64,000 bases of DNA, from contig NC_080042.1 in NCBI RefSeq assembly GCF_012489685.1, forward strand, positions 33,299,158 through 33,363,157, in the 5' to 3' direction. This document shows, in pieces, positions 57,463-64,000 of this stretch (positions are counted from its first letter, which is position 1; every line of letters begins with the position of its first letter). The stretch is from Lotus japonicus (taxonomy: Eukaryota; Streptophyta; Magnoliopsida; Fabales; Fabaceae). The translations under genes were made by a program, and so were the position numbers. The notes under the pieces are model-generated. The model was not told the origin of the DNA and did not search any database. It worked only from the letters and a program-made list of their open reading frames with translations.

Positions 57463-60020
57463 GGTGCCTTTTGCTGGAAGGGGTGAAACACGTGTTCCTA
57501 AGGATGATGTCGTCTGTTACAAGTTCAACCAGAAGGGACACTACGCGAATGAATGTGGAAAGGATATTGTCTGTTGGAAGTGCCAGAAACCAGGGTATGT
57601 TGAGAGGAATTGTCCTAATGCTACCAAGGCCGAGCCAGTACTGAATACCGCTAGAGGAAGGCGAACTTCTGCTCCAGGTCGTGTGTTTGCAATGTCTGGG
57701 GAACAAGCTGTTGTGACTGATGATCTTATCCAGGGTACGTGGGTTATCGCTGGAACTTCTTTAATGGTGTTATTTGATTCTGGTGCTACACACTCATTCA
57801 TTATTGAGGAGTGTGTGGAAAAGTTAGGATTGCTAACTGCTGATTTACCATTCGATCTGGTGGTGACGACCCCTGTCGCCGATCGATTAGTTACGTGCAC
57901 GACTTGCTTGCAATGCCCGTTGATTTATGAGGATCGGAAGTTCCTTGCGAACCTCGTCTGTTTGGGGCTTAAAGAGCTCGATGTGATTCTGGGAATGGAC
58001 TGGTTGGCACAGTATCATGTTCTTTTGGATTGTGCTAATAAGGTCGTAGGCTTCCCGGATTCTGGCGTTACAGATTACTTGAATTCGTACAACTTGGGAA
58101 AGGGTTCACCAGCATTCGTGAACTCTATCTTAGCTGAGGCGAAGAACGACGGCGATGTGCGCAACGTTTTGGTGGTGCAAGATTTTGTGGATGTGTTTCC
58201 AGAGGATGTGCCTGGAATACCGCCAGTAAGGGAGACAGAGTTCTCTATTGATATCATGCCCGGTACAGGACCAATTTCAATGGCACCTTATCGGATGGCA
58301 CTGGCAGAGTTGACGGAGTTAGCAAAGCAGTTGGAGGATCTCTCTTCCAAGGGATTCATCCGACCAAGTGTGTCGCCTTGGGGAGCGCTAGTGTTGTTGG
58401 TAAAGAAGAAGGACGGGAGGTCCAGACTATGTGTGGACTACCGACAGCTCAACAAGGTAACAGTGAAGAATCGTTATCCGATGCCTCGGATAGATGATTT
58501 GATGGATCAACTTCGGGGAGCTGTCGTTTTCTCGAAGATAGACCTGAAGTCAGGATATCACCATATCTGTGTCAAGGAGGTTGACATCCAGAAGACCGCG
58601 TTCAGAACTCGATACAGGCATTATGAGTACCTTGTGATGCCATTCGGAGTTACCAATGCACCCATTGTATTCATGGACTACATGAATCGTGTGTTCAGGC
58701 CATTTCTGGACAATTTTGTGGTGGTGTTCATTGACGATATTCTGATTTACTCGAAGAGTAAAGGAGAACACGAAGAGCATTTGCGTCAAGTACTAGGAGT
58801 ATTGCGGGAGAAGGAGTTATATGCTAATGGCTCGAAGTGTGAATTCTGGATGGAAGAAGTAAAGTTCCTGGGTTACGTCATATCAAGTCAGGGTGTGGCT
58901 GTTGACCCCAGCAAGATTGAATCGATCATGTCATGGGAACAACCTAAGACGGCGAGCGACATCAGAAGTTTTGTTGGGCTTGCTGGCTACTACAGACGCT
59001 TCGTGAAGAATTATGCAAAGTTGACTTCGCCGTTGACTCAGTTGACCAAGAAGAATCAACCATTTGCATGGACAAAGAAGTGTGAAGAGAGTTTTCAGGA
59101 GATGAAGAAGCGACTGACTACCGCACCAATACTAGCTTTACCTAAGGAGGGTGAACCATACGATGTTTATTGTGATGCTTCACATAATGGGTTGGGATGT
59201 GTAATGATGCAAGAGAAGAAAGTGATTGCTTATGCTTCGCGACAACTGAAGATTCATGAGAAGAACTATCCTACGCATGATTTGGAATTGGCTGCTATGG
59301 TATATGCCCTCAAGATTTGGAGGCATTACCTGTATGGCAGTACGTTCACGATCTGAAGTGATCACAAGAGTCTGAAGTACTTGTTTGATCATAAGGATCT
59401 GAACATGAGGCAGCGAAGGTGGATGGAATTCCTTCAGGACTACGAGTTTGCTCTACAGTATCATCCGGGGAAAACTAATGTTGTAGCTGATGCTCTTAGT
59501 CGAAAGGCTATACATGTGTCCTCGTTGATGGTCAAGGAGTTAGAACTGCTGGAGGCATTCCGAGATCTGAGCTTGGATGTCAAGCTCGCACTAGGGGAGC
59601 TGAGATTCAGAATGGTGACGGTGTCGAGTGGACTCTTGGTCGAGATTAAGTCGAGACAAGAGACCGATGAAGGATTGCTTGAGTGGCGCAAACTAGTTAC
59701 TCAAGGGAAGGCGCCAGAGTTTTCTGTCGGAAGCGATAACATCCTGCGTTGTAAAGGGCGGGTTTGTGTACCCAATGACGCAACTATAAGAAGGTTCTTG
59801 GATGAAGGTCACAAGAGCAGGTTGAGCATTCATCCGGGAATGAACAAGATGTATCAAGACCTGAAACTTCATTTCTGGTGGCCAGGGATGAAGAAACAAG
59901 TACCCGAGTATGTGTCAAAATGCTTGACTTGTCAGAAGGCTAAGGTGGAACATTAGAAGCCAGCAGAAAAACTACAGTCGTTGGATGTTCCAGAGTGGAA
60001 ATGGGATTGCATCTCCATAG
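57463..60020 (+). pseudogene. Gypsy pol: zinc knuckles, protease, RT, RNase H, integrase start
   Basis: It begins with two CCHC knuckles ([28 protein letters not shown], whose His is replaced by Tyr). Next are the protease ([11 protein letters not shown]), RT ([33 protein letters not shown], catalytic [11 protein letters not shown]) and RNase H ([15 protein letters not shown]). A TGA at 59354 stands before SDHKSLKYLF. The integrase HHCC finger follows (HPGMNKMYQDLKLHFWWPGM, CLTCQKAK), then a TAG at 59954 and WKWDCISID. The core and any chromodomain are lost at the truncation. The RT frame is otherwise intact. Confidence 0.9.
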
Positions 60021-60882
60021 ACCCTTTCCTCATTCAACGGCTGCTCCATCGTCTCTTGGTCAGAGCTCAGAGCTACTCGCCAGCGTTCCACCGCCGCAGC
60101 CGAGTCGCGCCACTGCCCCTTCCTCGGGCCCCGCAAGCCAGGGATCGTCGTGCTCCCTATCTTTGACGCCCGCTCAAGTGGCAAGGATGGATGAAGTAGT
60201 TAGGGAGCACGACTTGGATAGTGTTTTCGAAGGTGCTTTGGCAACAGTGCTCCACGCCTTTCATTTCTACAACCGGTATGCCAAGGATGTCGATGGGTTG
60301 CGATCAGAGGTGGCTCGCCTCCGTGGTCTCAACGCCAAATTAAACGTGGAACGTCAAACGCTCCATGCCCAACTGATCGCCAAAGAAGCCTCATCTTCCA
60401 AAGAGTTGGCCGAGCAATCCAACCGCGCTACGGTTAGCTTAGAGTTCCGAGATAGGAAAATTTCTGACTTGGAAAAACCTCTCGTAGAGCTGCGGCAGGA
60501 GGTGCAGCTAGAATCTAATGTGAAGGCGGACATAGTAGCCTCCAAAGATCAAGCCCTTTCTTTGATGGAAACTGATCTTGAAAACCTTCATTCTGAGCTG
60601 GGGAAGAAGAACGAGGCCCTATCTTCAGCAATGACTCAAGCTCAACTTGACGCGAAGGCCTAAGAGGAAAAGATGAGATCAGATGCTGCCGCAAATGCCG
60701 TTTTCGAGCGAGGCCGTGGCTTTTTCCTTGCCAAAGCCCAAGTCGAACACCTCCACCCACTGATTGACCTTCGCCAAATGGAGGCGTTCAAAAAGGTCAC
60801 CCCCACAGGGTTGGTTGGGACCGACGATCCCCCAGGCTTCGTCGTCGAGCTTTTCCTTACCAAAGAAGATGTAGATATGTAG
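60021..60882 (+). pseudogene. Antisense gene of the Tat element, C-terminal part
   Basis: The frame continues the gene interrupted at 52510. It is Ser/Pro-rich at first (SVPPPQPSRATAPSSGPAS), then a long coiled coil (LRSEVARLRGLNAKLNVERQ, ALSLMETDLENLHSELGKKN). A TAA at 60661 interrupts it, and it then runs ERGRGFFLAKAQVEHLHPLI to a stop at 60880. The coiled coil after a Transposase_28 domain is the usual layout of these gypsy-associated proteins. The exact join with the N-terminal part is hidden by the insertion, so the two pieces are linked by order, strand and family layout. Confidence 0.65.
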
Positions 60883-61256
60883 GTCAACTCTGTACCGATG
60901 ATTTGTTCCCTTGTTGTCTTAAATGAGAATTCCATATTTCTTTTGTTGTTTTATTGTTTATTTTGTTTTTTCCTTGAAACTTCAATCGAGCTTACGTCCT
61001 TCTTCTCTACTGACGTTGTTCTTGCTATAAACTCTTGGGTATAAACATCCCGCCAAGAAGGCTCTGGGTTGTAAATCATGCAAGTTGTTTTCCCGGGGAA
61101 CCCTGTCATTTGCTTAAGCGCTTCCCTCCAAATTCCGACGGTTATCGTTGACCACCGGCCATGAATACTTAAGCCTTTATTGCGAGTCGCATCTTTTTCA
61201 AGGAAAACTCCTCGAGAAACTGCTTCAACAATAACTCCCGGAGACTGAACTAGGCT

Positions 61257-61264
61257 TATAAATA
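61257..61264 (+). promoter_or_regulatory. TATA box of the second antisense gene
   Basis: TATAAATA, 63 bp before the ATG at 61320. A transcript start near 61290 would give a short leader. Confidence 0.6.
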
Positions 61265-61319
61265 TTGATCAAAGCATAACAGTCCTCACATCAAATTTGC
61301 TTCTTATATCATCATTGCA

Positions 61320-61682
61320 ATGACTTCCTACATAACCCTCATCGAAGAACTAAGGACAAAATTCTTTGATAAAGACCTTTTTATCAATGTTAGGCATGCT
61401 GAGGATCCTAGCATCTACCAACTGATCAATCAGCTACTGGGAATGGATCTAAGCCCAGAGATGGACAGCATCCTCAGATGGTTCCTCGACTTCGTCGAGG
61501 AGCTGCAAGATCTCTCCCAGCGGGAGCTGGACAACTAAGCCGAGATTCGTGCAGTGGAGGCTTCTCTAGAGGCCATGGAGGAGAGTTCTGAGAAGCAGGA
61601 GGTTCGACGGAGCCTGACCCGACTGGAGTACAAACAGCACTGCCTAGAGCTTGAAAAAAAAAGAATTTTGTCGTCAATGTAG
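61320..61682 (+). pseudogene. Second, small antisense gene of the Tat element
   Basis: A 120-codon frame starts MTSYITLIEELRTKFFDKDL and is broken by one TAA at 61536, then continues in frame (AEIRAVEASLEAMEESSEKQ) to TAG at 61680. It is acidic and helical, likely coiled coil at the end. It has its own TATA box and an AATAAAAG about 50 bp after the stop. It lies 437 bp after the long antisense gene and on the same strand. I do not recognise it. Closeness suggests it belongs to the same element. Confidence 0.5.
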
Positions 61683-62410
61683 GCTTATAAGGAGAGATCC
61701 TCCATTTTAAAATGTAATGCATTGATCTTAATAAAAGTTTTGTTTCATGAATGACTTAGATATGTCTCATTATGAATGTGTTAAGCGAGAAGCAACGAGT
61801 CAGAAAAATGACTAAATAGGCAAAGGTTAAATGAGCAGGCGAGGCAAATAAATGAATAATTAAATAATCAAAATAATTAAATAAGCGAAGGTTAGATAAG
61901 CGGGCGAGGCGGGCGGCCCGCTACTTATCTCGCCTTCCATTGTTCGCCGCTTAGCACGTGTTTTCAGTGCTTTTAGTCCGAATTTTGTGTGAGTAATTTT
62001 TCGAGAGTGTGCTGCGTATAACTAGGACTTCCGCTCGGTATTTGACCGAGACTTTTGTTCACACGCATATTTCCCGTAAGAGCAGGTGTGGCCCCTCCAG
62101 CCTTATTAGGTGGGGACTTGCAGTTGCTCGGGGCCCAATGGCCATATGAGTTTACCCGAGACTTTCAGCCTGGTTAAAAATGCTTCCCACGTTTCAGGAA
62201 GACTTGACTCGCCCATATTTCAGGGAGGTTCTTTGGATAAAGAGCTTATTCGCGCACGCCGCCAACGGGTGGCGACGGGAAGCTCATCTGCACACGTCGC
62301 CTGCAGGGGCTACGGTCAGCGCCGGACTTTCCGGAGCGATCCCCAGACATCAAAGTCGTGTTGGGATCGCCACCTTCGGGGAATTTTTCCCACCAGGCTG
62401 CCGTCTCAGT
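61683..62410. other. Non-coding region of the Tat element
   Basis: No supported frame. It contains a short array of AATAATTAAATAA-type repeats (61850-61890) and a GC-rich GGGCGAGGCGGGCGG stretch. It lies where pol should be, so most of pol was lost or replaced. Confidence 0.5.
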
Positions 62411-62559
62411 TTAGTAGTTAGGAGTATTGCCGAGAATATCCTTTTGTATTTGTTTTGCGTAAATTTTTACATCGAGAGATGCCTCGTTAAAAAACTCCCA
62501 TGTCGGAGAAAAAGAGTGCATCTTTATTTTTAGTCCTAGCTTCCTGGTTGTTTCCTTGG

Positions 62560-62918
62560 TCAAAGTATCACACCCAATATTCCATCTTTGTCGCCCTGCT
62601 TGACCTTCTTGTTGTAAAAAGGAATCCACCCGTGTTCATCCTCCCACTCGGCGTGTCGGGCCGACTTCATCGGCCTCTTACTCCCATCCACTAGCTGCTC
62701 GCATTTCCTCTTATCTTGACAACTCTGCCACTGTTTATCCTTTTTCCTCCAGCCTTCCCAGAGAGCCGGTTTAATGTGGACAGCCCCCTGGAAGTGGTTC
62801 CTCTCTGCTCCCAACCAAAGAGGTCGACGTTGTCCTCTACCAGCTCACTTAGGCGTCGCTCCTGCTCGATGGTGAGCCTGGGCTCAATCGCCAGTATACC
62901 TCTACTGGTAGCATTCAT
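62560..62918 (-). pseudogene. Remnant between Tat protease and RT
   Basis: The minus strand reads RGILAIEPRLTIEQERRLSE and LVEDNVDLFGWEQRG, the linker that precedes RT in Tat gag-pol, where E-RL--LV--N-D-FAW is common. Beyond that the frame shifts several times and no RT motif (no LDLKSGYHQI or FIDD) appears. RT is therefore lost within about 300 bp. Confidence 0.6.
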
Positions 62919-62951
62919 GTCCCAGCTCTCGCCATACCCCTCACTGTCCGT

Positions 62952-63677
62952 TCAAGTAAAGGATCCACTCTTCCCCGCCCCTTGGGGTTCCTCGTCCTGA
63001 CCTCTCCCTTTCTTCGCCCTGTTCACTTTCTTGCCGACCTGCTTTCTTTGTTCGCCCGAGTCGCTCTGGCTCTGCGCCGCTAGATGCTCTTGCTCGCCTT
63101 CGGCTACCTCGATCTCATGACACATGTGTCCGTCGCTAGCTCCCCTCCTACCATACAAGTTAAGGCAATGGTCGTGGCATTTCCTCACCCCCTTTCGGTC
63201 TATTGCTATCTTCCCTATCCTTCCGCAGAGTAGCGGATACTTTACCGCAAGGTGGGCCGCGGATATCACTGCATGGAGGCGGTTTAAAGTGTTTCGCTCT
63301 TTGTTGACATTATAAACTGCCACGACCTGTAGGACCAAATATCTTATCTTCAAGAGCTCGGCGTCCTCGCCCACTCCAAAAACTGTGTCCAATTCCACAT
63401 AGTCGCGTACCTGAACTTGCTTCCCCGAGAAACCTACCATGTTTCCTGTGTATGGCCTTAAATCCTTGTCCGTCAGTCCCAACTGCTTGAATGCGTCTCC
63501 GTAAATTATATCCGCCAAGCTACCTTGGTCCAAAAGCACCCTCTGCACATTGAAACCTTTAATTCTTACCATTGCCACCAAGGGGTCATCCGTATGGGTC
63601 TTGATTCCCTCAAAATCTGCGGACGATACTACTATGTCTAGGTGCTTGCACCCAAATGGAGCTGAAAACCCTTGCAT
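62952..63677 (-). pseudogene. Tat-lineage protease region
   Basis: A 241-residue open piece contains HLDIVVSSADFEGIKTHTDD, the protease core VLLDQGSLADIIYGDAFKQL and SGKQVQVRDYVELDTVFGVG. It continues RYLVLQVVAVYNV, RNTLNRLHAVISAAHLAVKY and CHDHCLNLYGRRG. Tat/Athila elements use a DQGS-type active site instead of DSG, as here. The NVIIGRNTLN block of the family appears as NVNKERNTLN, a small change. The frame itself is open. I call it a pseudogene because gag and RT around it are broken. Confidence 0.85.
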
Positions 63678-63714
63678 CGATGTTGTTACCCCTGCTTGTC
63701 TTCGCCCTCCCTGT

Positions 63715-63978
63715 TCATGTCTTCATTCGCCGGCTTGTTTCCACTATTCGCTGAGAACGCCGGTCCCCTGCGTTTTTTCTTCCCGAACTGGGTAGCCCTC
63801 CCTTGCTTTTCTTAACAAGTCGGTCAGCTTCTTTAACCTTCCGCTCGTGGCTTGCTTCCTCATCCTGTATCCGTTTCCTCGCCAGTGCCACCTTCGCTGC
63901 CTTCTCGTGCTTCCTCTTGTATGCTTTAATTTCCTCTTCCAAGATGTAGTCTTGCGCTCGGGCGCGGACTTCCGTCAT
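63715..63978 (-). pseudogene. Tat-lineage gag, C-terminal part
   Basis: It reads MTEVRARAQDYILEEEIKAY and continues Lys/Glu-rich (KRKHEKAAKVALARKRIQDE). The TEVRARA-YI--EE block marks the end of the gag domain in Tat elements. The internal ATG is not the real start, since gag extends past the right edge of the window. It is out of frame with the protease, from which it is separated by about 38 bp. Confidence 0.75.
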
Positions 63979-64000
63979 TGAGCATGTTAATTCCCTACTT

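Larger units (their letters stand above)
52511..60020 (+). mobile_element. Truncated chromovirus-like Ty3/gypsy element
   Basis: It starts with a full 5' LTR (52511-55555), followed by the primer site, gag and pol up to the first residues of the integrase core. About 60020 the integrase reading (WKWDCISID) breaks off and the C-terminal half of the host antisense gene resumes. There is no 3' LTR and no target duplication. RT before integrase defines Ty3/gypsy, and the LTR ends (GAAATCGGGGCGTTACA) match those of LTRs A and B in type. Two stops in pol, one in gag and one frameshift add to the truncation. Confidence 0.85.
41348..64000 (-). mobile_element. Tat-lineage Ty3/gypsy element with antisense genes, split by insertions
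   Basis: Minus-strand gag and protease of the Tat type occupy 62952-63978. A 3' LTR is proposed at 41348-41976. Between them, on the opposite strand, are a long gene (51726-52510 and about 60021-60882) and a short one (61320-61682). Most of pol is missing. Antisense ORFs between pol and the 3' LTR are known in Tat elements, so I read all of these as one element opened by a solo LTR (42306-51640) and a truncated gypsy element (52511 to about 60020). The right end is outside the window. The link between the two ends is inference. Confidence 0.55.

Noticed and set aside
62110..62533. Two overlapping plus-strand frames of about 100 codons.
   Set aside because: GC-rich, no recognised protein, no start context and they overlap each other. 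Left as non-coding.

Overview
This is a window of eudicot nuclear DNA, most likely from a legume: split genes with GT-AG introns, AT-rich spacers, a Kunitz-type inhibitor gene, SIRE-like copia elements carrying a third ORF, and large chromovirus-type LTRs. The legume assignment is an inference from the element types; no diagnostic host gene fixes the species. Only two host genes are visible. One is the 3' half of a 3-ketoacyl-CoA synthase gene (515-1452). The other is an apparently intact Kunitz-family inhibitor gene (26968-27543). Nearly everything else is transposable elements nested in one another.

Layout. (1) 2244-12897 is a hAT element with 8-bp target duplications (GTGGTATG). It has been invaded by a minus-strand solo LTR (2692-10219, TSD ACTTG), which itself holds a second solo LTR of the same family (4216-7999, TSD TAAGT). 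It also carries a PIF/Harbinger deletion derivative (10433-11827, TSD TTA). (2) 13750-24607 is a SIRE-like Ty1/copia element (TSD TCGTG). Its gag-pol is full of stops and holds an 812-bp tandem duplication, but its third ORF is completely open. (3) After the Kunitz gene, 28484-37480 is a second SIRE-like copia element. It has decayed, its protease is split by a solo LTR (30472-31798, TSD GCGAC), and it has no 3' LTR. (4) 37481-40926 is an LTR fold-back: two inverted copies of an LTR start flank tandem repeats and one end of a Stowaway-like element. (5) From 41348 to beyond the right edge lies a minus-strand Tat-lineage Ty3/gypsy element: proposed 3' LTR at 41348-41976, gag-protease at 62952-63978, and at least two genes on the opposite strand. 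This element was split twice. A solo LTR (42306-51640, TSD GCTTT) contains a CACTA element (44788-49415, TSD TTA). A truncated plus-strand chromovirus-like element (52511 to about 60020) contains a hAT MITE (56704-57454, TSD GCTGACAG).

The target-site duplications and TG...CA ends give the order of insertion directly: hAT before LTR A before LTR B; Tat element before the 42.3-kb LTR before CACTA; Tat antisense gene before the chromovirus-like element before its MITE. Points most worth following up are the intact third ORF in an otherwise dead copia element, the antisense gene pair in the Tat element, ORFs lying inside two different long LTRs (one arginine-rich), a fused ORF1/ORF2 remnant in the Harbinger derivative, and a Ulp1-like C-terminus in the CACTA element.

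All calls come from reading the sequence. Family names rest on recognised motifs and not on a database search.
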